Source of the DNA: Bufo bufo
Taxonomy: Eukaryota; Chordata; Amphibia; Anura; Bufonidae
Length of the DNA: 64,000 nt
NCBI RefSeq assembly: GCF_905171765.1
Contig: NC_053397.1
Span: 112,361,295-112,425,294 of the forward strand
Direction: 5' to 3'
Part shown: positions 44,287 to 55,199 of the stretch, piece after piece
Position numbering within the stretch: position 1 is the stretch's first letter
Layout of the letters: every line of letters starts with the position of its first letter
Translations under genes and position numbers: made by a program
The notes under the pieces: model-generated
The model's input: the letters and a program-made list of their open reading frames with translations, nothing else
The model's database searches: none
What the model was told of the DNA's origin: nothing

Positions 44287-45849
44287 CAGGGAGTGCAGAA
44301 TTATTAGGCAAGTTGTATTTTTGAGGATTAATTTTATTATTGAACAACAACCATGTTCTCAATGAACCAAAAAAACTCATTGATATCAAAGCTGAATATT
44401 TTTGGAAGTAGTTTTTAGTTTGTTTTTAGTTTTAGCTATTTTAGGGGGATATCTGTGTGTGCAGGTGACTATTACTGTGCATAATTATTAGGCAACTTAA
44501 CAAAAAACAAATATATACCCATTTCAATTATTTATTTTTACCAGTGAAACCAATATAACATCTCAACATTCACAAATATACATTTCTGACATTCAAAAAC
44601 AAAACAAAAACAAATCAGTGACCAATATAGCCACCTTTCTTTGCAAGGACACTCAAAAGCCTGCCATCCATGGATTCTGTCAGTGTTTTGATCTGTTCAC
44701 CATCAACATTGCGTGCAGCAGCAACCACAGCCTCCCAGACACTGTTCAGAGAGGTGTACTGTTTTCCCTCCTTGTAAATCTCACATTTGATGATGGACCA
44801 CAGGTTCTCAATGGGGTTCAGATCAGGTGAACAAGGAGGCCATGTCATTAGATTTTCTTCTTTTATACCCTTTCTTGCCAGCCACGCTGTGGAGTACTTG
44901 GACGCGTGTGATGGAGCATTGTCCTGCATGAAAATCATGTTTTTCTTGAAGGATGCAGACTTCTTTCTGTACCACTGCTTGAAGAAGGTGTCTTCCAGAA
45001 ACTGGCAGTAGGACTGGGAGTTGAGCTTGACTCCATCCTCAACCCGAAAAGGCCCCACAAGCTCATCTTTGATGATACCAGCCCAAACCAGTACTCCACC
45101 TCCACCTTGCTGGCGTCTGAGTCGGACTGGAGCTCTCTGCCCTTTACCAATCCAGCCACGGGCCCATCCATCTGGCCCATCAAGACTCACTCTCATTTCA
45201 TCAGTCCATAAAACCTTAGAAAAATCAGTCTTGAGATATTTCTTGGCCCAGTCTTGACGTTTCAGCTTGTGTGTCTTGTTCAGTGGTGGTCGTCTTTCAG
45301 CCTTTCTTACCTTGGCCATGTCTCTGAGTATTGCACACCTTGTGCTTTTGGGCACTCCAGTGATGTTGCAGCTCTGAAATATGGCCAAACTGGTGGCAAG
45401 TGGCATCTTGGCAGCTGCACGCTTGACTTTTCTCAGTTCATGGGCAGTTATTTTGCGCCTTGGTTTTTCCACACGCTTCTTGCGACCCTGTTGACTATTT
45501 TGAATGAAACGCTTGATTGTTCGATGATCACGCTTCAGAAGCTTTGCAATTTTAAGAGTGCTGCATCCCTCTGCAAGATATCTCACTATTTTTGACTTTT
45601 CTGAGCCTGTCAAGTCCTTCTTTTGACCCATTTTGCCAAAGGAAAGGAAGTTGCCTAATAATTATGAACACCTGATATAGGGTGTTGATGTCATTAGACC
45701 ACACCCCTTCTCATTACAGAGATGCACATCACCTAATATGCTTAATTGGTAGTAGGCTTTCGAGCCTATACAGCTTGGAGTAAGACAACATGCATAAAGA
45801 GGATGATGTGGTCAAAATACTCATTTGCCTAATAATTCTGCACGCAGTG
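44287..45849 (-). mobile_element. Tc1-C, intact Tc1/mariner transposon, DD37E type
   Basis: 1563 bp. Inverted ends share GTGCAGAATTATTAGGCAA (left CAGGGAGTGCAG, right complement CACTGCGTGCAG). TA lies on both sides (44285-44286, 45850-45851). Related GCATAATTATTAGGCAAC and GCCTAATAATTATGAAC sub-terminal copies occur near 44480 and 45655, giving long double-repeat ends. The transposase is uninterrupted. Confidence 0.95.
44615..45631 (-). CDS. Tc1-C transposase, full length
   Basis: 338 codons from ATG at 45631 (MGQKKDLTGSEKSKIV) to the stop at 44615, a normal length for the family. The N-terminal paired helix-turn-helix region has CSTLKIAKLLKRDHRTIKRF and a basic linker (GRKKRVEKPRRK). The catalytic domain carries Asp in VLWTDEMRVSL, Asp in FMQDNAPSHAS and Glu in PDLNPIENLW. 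Counting between the last Asp and the Glu gives 37 residues, hence DD37E, not the DD34E of Tc1-A, B and D. DD37E elements of vertebrates have been described as the TRT group; that assignment is from memory. No defect is visible, so the protein may be functional. Confidence 0.95.
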   Translation of the reverse strand: MGQKKDLTGSEKSKIVRYLAEGCSTLKIAKLLKRDHRTIKRFIQNSQQGRKKRVEKPRRKITAHELRKVKRAAAKMPLATSLAIFQSCNITGVPKSTRCAILRDMAKVRKAERRPPLNKTHKLKRQDWAKKYLKTDFSKVLWTDEMRVSLDGPDGWARGWIGKGQRAPVRLRRQQGGGGVLVWAGIIKDELVGPFRVEDGVKLNSQSYCQFLEDTFFKQWYRKKSASFKKNMIFMQDNAPSHASKYSTAWLARKGIKEENLMTWPPCSPDLNPIENLWSIIKCEIYKEGKQYTSLNSVWEAVVAAARNVDGEQIKTLTESMDGRLLSVLAKKGGYIGH

Positions 45850-46457
45850 TATGTGCTCCTACACTCTCAAGTCAAAGTTCAGTTCAGTTCAGTTCGTGTT
45901 TAAGTTAACCAAGCCTATCTTCTCTGTCTGTGCTCCAGTCAAGTTCCCGTGTATGTTAACTGTACGCTGCCTAGATCTCTAAAAATAGCATTTAAACCTT
46001 AGTGCCTGTTCAGACTGCACCTGCAGTTGTCCTGCATTTTTATTGCTTACACCAAAGTGATTCCCTAATTGTTCTTTTGTTACAACTGCCGACTTCGTCC
46101 AAGGGCCGCTGTTTTATTCCTCTTTACGTTGGTACTATGTAGTGCTAGTGCGCTGACCTCTGGAGCGCATCCCTGTTCCTCCCCCATCGTCAGCTGACCG
46201 GCTCAGTATGAATGGTTCCTGAGCCGGATTGGCTGCTGATGGGAGGCGTGCTCATGGGGGCGTGGTGTCTGCCCTTTAAATTACGGCGTCCTGCTGGCCG
46301 CTTAGCGGCCATCACAGTGCCGGGGCTATGTTTGATTAATGTAGCACGCCGTCTCCCATACCAGGGTTTCGGCGGAATCAGCTTAAAACATTAATGCAGC
46401 ACGCCGTCTCCCAGACTAGGGTCGCGGCTTAGGCAGTTTTAGGTGTACTGCTACATT
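45850..46457. other. Unassigned stretch with a short direct repeat
   Basis: GCACGCCGTCTCCCA occurs twice (about 46346 and 46398). It has features of a non-autonomous PLE-related element, leading into the ribozyme-like motif. No gene. Confidence 0.35.
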
Positions 46458-46505
46458 GGCTCCTGATGAAGTGCATGTGTTTTATGCACGGAAACGCGTT
46501 GAGCC
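46458..46505 (+). ncRNA. Hammerhead-ribozyme-like motif, well preserved
   Basis: Helix I GGCTC/GAGCC (46458-46462 with 46501-46505). Core CTGATGA at 46463. Helix II GTGCAT/ATGCAC with a 7-base loop, flanked by an A-G mismatch. GAAA at 46491, then CGCGTT. This allows helix III A-U, C-G around GC and a predicted cleavage after T46500. All conserved core bases (CUGANGA, GAAA, UH) are present. This is the best candidate in the window for an active type I hammerhead; activity is not shown. Confidence 0.5.
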
Positions 46506-46924
46506 GTAGCTAAGTGTTTTCAGGGACTGCTGGTTGCTGGTTTCACCTTAGCCGGTGTAGCGTTACATTACCCTACCTCGTGAGATTTCCCTACCCCCTG
46601 ACTTCCTGTCGCATCGGAGATGACGTATGGAGGCGTGTCTTAGTTTTTACAATCTGCGCATGCGCAAAAGGCCAGTCTAGGGAAAATCTCACTGCCGATT
46701 TCAGCAGCACACTGGGACACTGCGCATGCGTCGGGGAGCCGAGGTAGAGAAAAATTACGGCCCAGTGCGCAAGCGCGGTTAACTCATGAAAATCCACCCG
46801 ATATACGCGCCTGCGCAGTGTGGGGGTAGGGAAAAATCACGTCCCAGTGCGCAAGCGCGAGGGTAGTATAAATATCCAATTTAAAAGCGCTTTTAACCCT
46901 TTGCAGGGTTGAGGCTTTTAAAAA
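46506..46924. other. Sequence between the ribozyme-like motif and Tc1-D
   Basis: Contains TGCGCATGCG-type words (46656, 46720) and a repeated CCCAGTGCGCAAGCGCG (46760, 46842). Similar CGCATGCGC words occur in the spacer of the inverted repeat at 48906-49198. No gene. Confidence 0.4.
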
Positions 46925-48219
46925 CTCCCAGCCTGGTTAATTACTCAAATCCGCAATCATGGGTAAGACTGCCGACCTGACTGCTGTCCAGAAGGCCATC
47001 ATTGACACCCTCAAGCAAGAGGGTAAGACACATAAAGAAATTTCTGAACGAATAGGCTGTTCCCAGAGTGCTGTATCAAGGCACCTCAGTGGGAAGTCTG
47101 TGGGAAGGAAAAAGTGTGGCAGAAAACGCTGCACAACGAGAAGAGGTGACCGGACCCTGAGGAAGATTGTGGAGAAGGACCGATTCCAGACCTTGTGGGG
47201 ACCTGCGGAAGCAGGGGACTGAGTCTGGAGTAGAAACATCCAGAGCCTCCATGTACAGGCGTGTGCAGGAAATGGGCTACAGGTGCCGCATTCCCCAGGT
47301 CAAGCCAATTTTGAACCAGAAACAGTGGCAGAAGCGCCTGACATGGGCTACAGAGAAGCAGCACTGGACTGTTGCTCAGTGGTCCAAAGTACTTTTTTTG
47401 GATGAAAGCAAATTTTGCATGTCATTCGGAAATCAAGGTGCCAGAGTCTGGAGGAAGACTGGGGAGAGGGAAATGCCAAAATGCCTGAAGTCCAGTGTCA
47501 AGTACCCACAGTCAATGATGGTCTGGGGTGCCATGTCAGCTGCTGGTGTTGGTCCACTGTGTTTTATCAAGGGCAGGGTCAATGCAGCTAGCTATCAGGA
47601 GATTTTGGAGCACTTCATGCTTCCATCTGCTGAAAAGCTTTATGGAGATGAAGATTTCATTTTTCAGCACGACCTGGCACCTGCTCACAGTGCCAAAACC
47701 ACTGGTAAATGGTTTACTGACCATGGTATTACTTTGCTCAATTGGCCTGCCAACTCTCCTGACCTGAACCCCATAGAGAATCTGTGGGATATTGGGAAGA
47801 GAAAGTTGAGAGACGCAAGACCCAACACTCTGGATGAGCTTAAGGCCTCCATAACACCTCAGCAGTGCCACAGGCTGATTGCCTTCATGCCACGCCGCAT
47901 TGAAGCAGTCATTTCTGCAAAAGGATTCCCGACCAAGTATTGAGTGCATAACTGAACTTAATTATTTGAAGGTTGACTTTTTTTGTATTAAAAACACTTT
48001 TCTTTTATTGGTCGGATGAAATATGCAAATTTTTTGAGATAGGAATTTGGGGTTTTCATGAGCTGTATGCCAAAATCATCAATATTAAAACAAGAAAAGA
48101 CTTGAACTACTTGAGTTGTGTGTAATGAATCTAAAATATATGAAAGTCTAATGTTTATCAGTACATTACAGAAAATAATGAACTTTATCACAATATGCAA
48201 ATTTTTTGAGAAGGACCTG
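46925..48219 (+). mobile_element. Tc1-D, left end truncated
   Basis: Right end ...TTTTTTGAGAAGGACCTG at 48219 followed by TA, with an internal copy of TATGCAAATTTTTTGAGA at about 48021. No matching left terminus exists upstream of the coding region, so the left inverted repeat is lost. Confidence 0.85.
46959..47943 (+). pseudogene. Tc1-D transposase, one frameshift
   Basis: DD34E transposase. ATG at 46959 opens MGKTADLTAVQKAII with helix-turn-helix HKEISERIGCSQSAVSRHL. A frame change near 47200 joins to the second frame, which runs to the stop at 47943. Catalytic residues: Asp in LFLDESKF, Asp in FQHDLAPAHS, Glu in PDLNPIENLW. It ends SAKGFPTKY. Only one lesion is apparent, so it decayed recently or is one indel away from open. 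Confidence 0.92.
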
Positions 48220-48335
48220 TATATACGTGAATACCATGATGTCAATAAAAAAATATATATAATATAATAGTAATAAAAAACATAATTATAAACATAAACA
48301 ACTATCAATTGTAGAATATTAAATAAAAAAATTAA

Positions 48336-48366
<31 letters not shown>

Positions 48367-48448
48367 AAGAAAAGAAGCAGCGCTCAAAAGGTATGCGGGT
48401 GCAAAAAAATCCTCCTATCAGACCTGTGACCAAGGTCCAGATTGTAGA
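48220..48448. other. AT-rich spacer with a TA microsatellite
   Basis: About 13 TA repeats at 48340-48366. The rest is A/T-rich. The first bases of a possible PLE-related element (AGCAGCGCTCAAAAGG) occur near 48375. Confidence 0.6.
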
Positions 48449-49655
48449 TACAAGGCAAAAAACGAAGGCAGCACTCCAGATAGTGAAGAAAGTGGAAGGT
48501 TTATTCACCCAACCAGCAGCAACGTTTCAGCTCTCTCTATGGAGCCTTTGTCCAGCTGAGTAACATGTGCACAGTAACATACATAAGTAGTGGCAGTGAT
48601 TAACATGATTACAAATTAATTCATAATGTCATAGAAACAGAATAAAGTAAATATACTAAAGTGCAGTCATATAAATAGTGCGATTCATCTATACATCTAA
48701 TGTGAATATAGTTGGGCATAAGTGAATACATAAAAATACATGATATAATTCATATTGTGTAGAATATACCCAAATCTTGCACAATTGATAATCATTGCAA
48801 AAGTGAACAGGTGTGTAAACATAATAAAATCGATTGAAAACCTTTGAAATGGAACAATGCTGGCTGAAGCGACATGGTGGAGACTGCTGGCGTCCGGAAA
48901 AGACATCTGGACGACAGGGTGGAGTTGGTATGACAGCCACACCCCCCTATCGATACAGATGTCCTGGCGGTGACCGGCATTGAACCGCCGGCCCCCGATA
49001 AATGGATCGGCTTTTCTGCTGAACACTGCGGTACATGTTCTATCATTAATGATGTCAAACGCTGTATGGGCGACAGTGCTGTCTTGCGCATGCGCCCTAA
49101 TGCGATGTTCCCACAGTGGCCATTTTTGTTATGGTCTAGAATGGTACTCAGCTCCTGTACATGTCTCGCGATAACAGATAGTGCGGCGCATGCGCCGTTG
49201 TCTTTTCCGGACGCCAGCAGTCTCCACCATGTCGCTTCAGCCAGCATTGTTCCATTTCAAAGGTTTTTAATCGATTTTATTATGTTTACATACCTGTTCA
49301 CTTTTGCAATGATTATCAATTATGCAAGATTTGGGTATATTCTACACAATATGAATTATATCATGTATTTTTATGTATTCACTTATGCCCAACTATATTC
49401 ACATTAGATGTATAGATGAATCGCACTATTTATATGATTGCACTTTAGTATATTTACTTTATTCTGTTTCTATGACATTATGAATTAATTTGTAATCATG
49501 TTAATCACTGCCACTACTTATGTATGTTACTGTGCACATGTTACTCAGCTGGACAAAGGCTCCATAGAGAGAGCTGAAACGTTGCTGCTGGTTGGGTGAA
49601 TAAACCTTCCACTTTCTTCACTATCTGGAGTGCTGCCTTCGTTTTTTGCCTTGTA
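48449..49655. repeat. Near-perfect inverted repeat, 457-bp arms, 293-bp spacer
   Basis: Left arm 48449-48905, right arm 49199-49655, ending in TACAAGGCAAAAAACGAAGG and its complement. Only a few mismatches are seen. Each arm carries GGACAAAGGCTCC...GAGCTGAAACGTTGC, which resembles the ribozyme-like motifs. The spacer holds GCGCATGCGCC twice. No coding region. Confidence 0.9.
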
Positions 49656-50227
49656 TATATATACACACACACATAAATAAGAGAGGCGCCAGTTGGTTAC
49701 GTGGCAGATAATAAATAGCTGGTGACGAATGCCTATTTGTAGGGCGCATGTAGAGTTAAACAATCTTGATATAGATATGCGATAGAGGTTTGAGCCGTTA
49801 AATATTTAATTCAATGGTAAAAATGCCCATTCGATTAGTCAATAACGACGCAGGATCGGAGGTACATTATTGCTAAGGTATCACTTATGTAAGTTTAAGC
49901 TGGGGGTCAGTTTACCTGTGCAGGAAATGGTTCCTGCATTATTGTTACAGCGTCACTTATGTAAGTTTTAGCTGAGGGTCAATGGACCTATACGGTGGTT
50001 ACATCATATTTTGAAAAACAGGGGCATAATGTGCTATTGGGTGGTGGTATAGGGACTGAGGGCGAAAGGCATGATAAGGTGTATAGAAGAGGAAATGGTG
50101 AGGGGAAGGAAGAGAGAAGAGTGGCACCGGAGTTCATACCTGTGAAAATGCTGCTGATGGAAATTGCGCTGCTCCCAGATTCTGGCACGTGCGGCGTCCA
50201 GATGCTATGTGCTGGGAGCACGCGCTG
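49656..50227. other. Unassigned stretch
   Basis: A phrase CACTTATGTAAGTTT(A)AGCTG occurs twice (near 49883 and 49952). The end becomes purine-rich. Possibly 3' sequence of a PLE. No gene. Confidence 0.35.
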
Positions 50228-50320
50228 GGCCGGCAATGAGGAGGCGAAGTGGGCGGGGACAGAGTTGACTGGGTGGTAAGAACGCCCTAAGTGGGCGGAG
50301 CTAGCGACATCGCAAACGCC
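50228..50320. repeat. Direct repeat flanking PLE-3, left copy
   Basis: About 90 bp (GCCGGCAATGAGGAGGCGAA ... CGCAAACGCC), repeated at 50836-50926 with about four differences. Confidence 0.85.
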
Positions 50321-50835
50321 AAATCGGAAAACCGGAAAATCCACCTAAGCTCAGTTTTCTTTAATGTATTCAATCGATCCCCTCCTCTATCTAAAGGTTT
50401 AACATGATCTATGATCATAAATCTCAGATCACTTTCCTTGATGATTTTTTTCCACAAAATGTTTCGACACGGGCAAATCCCTTCTTTTATTCCTAATAGA
50501 TTGTCTATGATTATTCAACCTAGTCTTTAAATCACACGTGGTTTCACCAACATAGAGCCTTTTGCAAGGGCACCACAATACATATATCACCCATGACGAA
50601 TCACAGGTGAGATAATGCCTTATATTAAAGATCTCTCCCGTGTCTGGATGTGCGAACACTGATCCTTTCACCATCAGTTTGCAGTTCACACATCCCAGAC
50701 ACGGGAGAAGAGCCCGTGCGCCTTGTCTTAAGAAACGTCTGTCTTAGTTGACCCTTTTCAGGCACTCTGGAGTGTACAACCTTGTCCCTAATGTTTCCTG
50801 CTCTTTTGTATGCCATCATAGGCGGTTTTTGTATG
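50321..50835 (-). pseudogene. Penelope-like element PLE-3: GIY-YIG C-terminal fragment
   Basis: The minus-strand frame 50819-50625 holds the linker (MMAYKRAGNIRDKVVHSR). After a frame change near 50690 the frame 50689-50429 carries the nuclease core WVIYVLWCPCKRLYVGETT and LKTRLNNHRQSIRNKRR, then VSKHF. It ends near 50429, before the usual C-terminal Gly-Leu-Asn box. It differs clearly from PLE-1 and PLE-2. The RT is absent. Confidence 0.85.
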
Positions 50836-50926
50836 CCGGCAATGAGGAGGCGAAGTGGGCGAGGACAGAGCTGGCTGGGTGGTAAGAACGCCCTAAGTGG
50901 GCGGAGCTAGCGACAGCGCAAACGCC
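50836..50926. repeat. Direct repeat flanking PLE-3, right copy
   Basis: Second copy of the 90-bp unit at 50228-50320. Together they bracket PLE-3 as a long target duplication or as remains of PLE pseudo-LTRs. Confidence 0.85.
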
Positions 50927-51602
50927 ATGAGTGGGCGGAGCTTAATGAATGGGCGGAGCCTAGTGCGGCGATGCAATGCAGTGCAGATGTGCAAGGGGAT
51001 TATGGTGTGCGGAACTTTTGATGAGATGAGGGGGGAACAATGTGACGCAATGGGGGCAGAGGGCGAGAGTAGGGGGCTTGAGGAGAAGGGACGGTGGCAT
51101 AATGTAGATGGGCTGGAACGATGTGTGTGAGGGGGTGGGGCCATGAGGAAGCTAGGGATGAAAGGAATGATTGCAGGATGATACTGAGAGTGGTGATGGG
51201 GGTGCAACTATGCTAAGGGTGAATGACATGATTGGAGGTGGGCGGGACGGGATCTGCGAGGGGGTGGGAACATGATGATGGTGGGGAAGCAGGGGAATAA
51301 GTGCAGGGTGATGCTTGGTGTGTTGGGAAGGCGAATGGGAGGGATAGGAAGGCAACTATGCTGGGGGGAATGACATGATGGTGGGCGGACGGGATATGTG
51401 GGGGGGGGGGGTGGGATCGTGAGGATATTAGGGATACAGGGGAATGAGTGTAAGGTGATGCTGGGTGTGTTGGGAGGGTGTGGCGAAAGGGGGGGATGAG
51501 ACAAGGGTAGGAGGGCAGGGGACGCAGCAATGCTAGGGAAATAATGTTATAATAGTGGAAATTGAGAAAAGAGAGAGTTATGGCAAAGTGGTCTAGTTGG
51601 AT
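50927..51602. repeat. G-rich diverged tandem region, probable PLE-2 3' end
   Basis: Plus-strand G-rich units of about 170 bp with AATGACATGAT, GGGATATG and GGTGATGCT(T/G)GGTGTG phrases. It lies directly after the PLE-2 stop codon (51603) on the element's sense strand, so it is probably 3' untranslated sequence. Confidence 0.5.
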
Positions 51603-51756
51603 CTAGAAACATTTGTTTTCTAAGCTTTCATTGAGACCGTAAGGTTCCAGTGTTTGGAGTTTGTAGATCCAAAACATTTCTCTTCGTTGTAGAGTTCTGA
51701 ACCTGTCGGAACAGCTGTCAGAGATATGTTCGATGGGCGTGATGGTTAGCCTAGTG

Positions 51757-52845
51757 CAGTGCTTCTCAATTATTTTCTGTCATGCCCTCCCTAGGAAGAA
51801 GAAAACATTTCGCGCCCCCCGCGCGACTGTAAATAGTATCATTTGTCTATAAAATTGTTATAAGTACACCTCTGCATAACACTGTATCCTTATTAACGTA
51901 TAAGAGAATAAAAAAAGAAAGAAATGTGGATCGGACACACACTTATGGGGGGATCTGTGGATGACGGACACTTATGGGGGGATCTGTGGATGACGGACAC
52001 TTATGGGGGGATCTGTGGATGACGGACACTTATGGTGGGATCTGTGGATGACGGACACTTATGGGGGGGATCTGTGGCTGCCACTGTTATATATGTGCCA
52101 TCCACAGTGCCCCCCCAGCCCATAATAGTGCCATCCACAGACCCCCACCCCTTAACTGTGCCATCCACAGATTCCGTGTGCCCGCCGCCGCCGTCTAAAG
52201 TTATTAAACATGCCCCCCTCACTCCTAATAGTACCGTATATCCTAATTGCTTCTGTATAATGCCGGCAGGCGGGCCGGGCGGCCGGCGCGTCCCTCAGTG
52301 ACGTCACTTGTCTGCGCCGCCTGCTTCATTCATAAAGCAGGCGGCGCAGGCACGTGACATCACTGAGGGACGCGCCGGCCGCCCGGCCTGCCTGCCGGCA
52401 TTATACAGAAGAAATTCGGATATACGGTACTATTAGGAGTGAGGGGGGCATGTTTAATAACTTTTAATTCAATAATACATTTTATATTAGTATACCGGAG
52501 GGAGCGGTGGGGCGGGGCTATAGTACAGTGACCGCACCGCCCCACCGCTATTGCCGGCCCCCAGCTCCTCCTCCCAGTCCCTCCCCTGGCCCCCGCTCCA
52601 TACATCGCGTCCAGCGCCTGCGCCGGACTCTGATCAGACGGGAGATGAGCGCTTCCACAATGGAAGCGCTCATCTCCCTGCCGCATATTACACTGCGAGC
52701 TGTCGGCCGCCCGGCGCCCCTGTTGCTATGGCGCCCTGTGTGGCCGCAGAGCCCGCACACCCCAAAGGCCGGCCTTGAACGAGCCCCCCTTTACGGAGCC
52801 TGGTGCCCCCCCTGGGGGGCGCGCCCCACTATTTGAGAAGCACTG
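51757..52845. mobile_element. hAT-3, non-autonomous hAT/Charlie-like element in PLE-2
   Basis: Ends CAGTGCTTCTCAA and TTGAGAAGCACTG, flanked by GCCTAGTG at 51749-51756 and 52846-52853. It interrupts the C-terminal codons of the PLE-2 minus copy. Inside are short GGGGGGATCTGTGGATGACG units (51950-52080), a long inverted repeat and a second small palindrome near 52540. No transposase. Confidence 0.93.
52195..52470. repeat. Inverted repeat inside hAT-3
   Basis: Arms of about 125 bp around 52330 (AGTTATTAAACATGCCCCCC, TAATGCCGGCAGGCGGGCC and their complements). GC-rich core words GGCCGGCGCGT and TGACGTCAC are shared with the inverted repeat in hAT-2. Confidence 0.88.
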
Positions 52846-55199
52846 GCCTAGTGGGATCCTTGTCATGAATGGCCAGGAAGTGTCTGGACACACTGTGTTT
52901 TAGGTAGCCCCGTTTGATATTCCATCTGTGGTTGTTTAGTCGTTCTCTGAGGGTCTGAGTGGTTCCACCTACATATTGCTGTCCACAGGCGCATTCTAAA
53001 AGATAAATGACGAAACTTGAAGCACAGTTCATGAGGCTTTTGATAACGAATTCTTCTCCTGTGGTGTTGCTCTTAAAGTTCGTTATACGGTTATTGATAT
53101 TATCGCAACACTTGCATAGTTTATGGCTGCATTTGAAGCTCCCTTTAGAATCAGGGAACCATTTGGATGTGGTCATTGTGGCACGTTTTATTCTTTTTAA
53201 TTTGCTCGGGGCTAGTGTATTCTTTAGTGTGCGGGCCCTCCTAAATGTGAAGTGGGGCTTGCAAGAAATAGTTTCTTTGAGGTAGGGATCGGCCTTCAGG
53301 ATGTGCCAATATTTTGTTACGATGTTCCTTAGTGTTCCATGGTTGGGATTGAAGGTGGTGATAAAGGATGATTTAGATTTTATGCGGTCGACCATTGTGT
53401 CTGGTTTCTTTTTGGTTATTAGGCAATCCTCTTGGCTCTGCTCATAAGCGCGTCTGAAGGCCCCCTCGACTATTCCTCTTGGGTAATTTTTGTTTTGGAA
53501 TCTGGAACATAAAATCTGGCTTTGCTCAATAAAGTCATTAGTTGTTGAGCAGTTCCTCCTTATCCGTTTAAACTGACTAAATGGAATGTTGTCTTTCCAT
53601 TTTCTGTAATGCGCGCTCTCATAGTCCAGGTAGCTATTACCGTCCACTTTCTTGAAAAAGGTTTATGTCATGATGGTGTTGCATTCAGAATATAAAACCA
53701 GGTCCAGGTATTCAATTGAAATATTAGAACTTGTGGACGTAAAACTGAGGTTCCAAGTGTTGTTGTTTAGGTAGGACACAAATGTTTGGGCATCTTCTTC
53801 GCTCCCCTTCCAAATAAAAATTAGGTCATCAATGTACCTTTTGTAGAACACAATTGATTCCGTCCACTTGTGATTATTGTTAAGGAATGCCTCTTCAAAC
53901 CGACCCATGTAGAGATTGGCAAAACTTGGCGCGAATTGCGTCCCCATTGCGGTCCCTTTGCGATGTTGGTAGATTTTGCCCTCAAACGTAAAGACATTGT
54001 GTGTCAGGATAAACCTGATGGCATCAAGGATAAATTGCTTGTGTTTTGAAGTCAATTGGTCATCCATTTGCAAAAAATGTTCCGTTGTACGGATGCCCAC
54101 CTCGTGTGGAATATTTGAATAGAGTGCCGCCACATCCAAAGTCAGCCACCTGTATGATGGGTCCCAGTCTATTTTTTTCAAAAGTGAGATTAACTGTGTT
54201 GAATCTCTTAAGTGGGAGTTGAGATGGGTAACGTGTTTTTGTAAAAAGATGTCCACGTAATGTGATAGATTACTGGTTAGGGAATTAATTCCAGAAATAA
54301 TGGGCCTTCCTGGTGGGTTATTTTCATTTTTGTGAACCTTTGGTAGGTGGTAGAATATTGCTGTGTTCGGGTGGTCAATAGTGATGTATTCTTTTTCGGT
54401 CAGGATCTTGTTGTCCTCTGCTTCATTTAGGAGTATCAGGAGGTTTCTCCTATCTTCGTTCAGTGGATTGGCGTGGAGGGGCTCATAGTAAGCAGGATCG
54501 TCCAGGATCCTCTTAGCCTCCAAAATGTAGTCATCCCTCTCTTGGAAAACGATCCCATCCCCTTTGTCTGCACTTCTAATCACTAAGGTGTCATTCTTAG
54601 TGAGCTCCAAAAGAGCTTGTTTCTCCTTCACGGTAAGGTTGTTCTTGTTCTTCAGGTTCTTATTTATGCTTCTTATCTCCTTAGACACTAGGGAAAAAAA
54701 CGTATTAATGTGGTTCCCTTTGTGATGAGTGGGGTAAAAAGTAGACTTTGGCTTTAGATTAGTGTGTGTCGATGGGGTGGCTCCGGGGTCTTCCGATGGG
54801 GTGGCTCCTCTGTCTTCCGAGGGAGCTCCTTTCGGTTTAGCGGGTGGATGTTTTTTTGAGATGGAGAAATGCCTCTGTAGGGTAAGTTTGCGGATAAAAG
54901 AGTTGAAGTCAACAAATAATTCAAATTCGTTGAATTTAACCGCTGGACAAAAAGATAAGCCCTTCTGAAGTATGGATGTTTGGGCTGGGGTTAGAGGGAA
55001 CCCTGCAAGGTTTAAGATTTTCACTCCTGCATAGTTTTGTTCCTTTTGGGTGTCTGGGGGCCTGGTTGTATCTTCCGAGGTTGTCTTAGTGCTCCCGTTG
55101 TGGCGTTTTTTTCTTTTTCTTCCTCCTCTTGGCCCTCTTCTCAGGGCCCCGGGAGCGGTAAAAAAGAAAGAATGGAAAAAAAGACATTCTTTTTTACCG

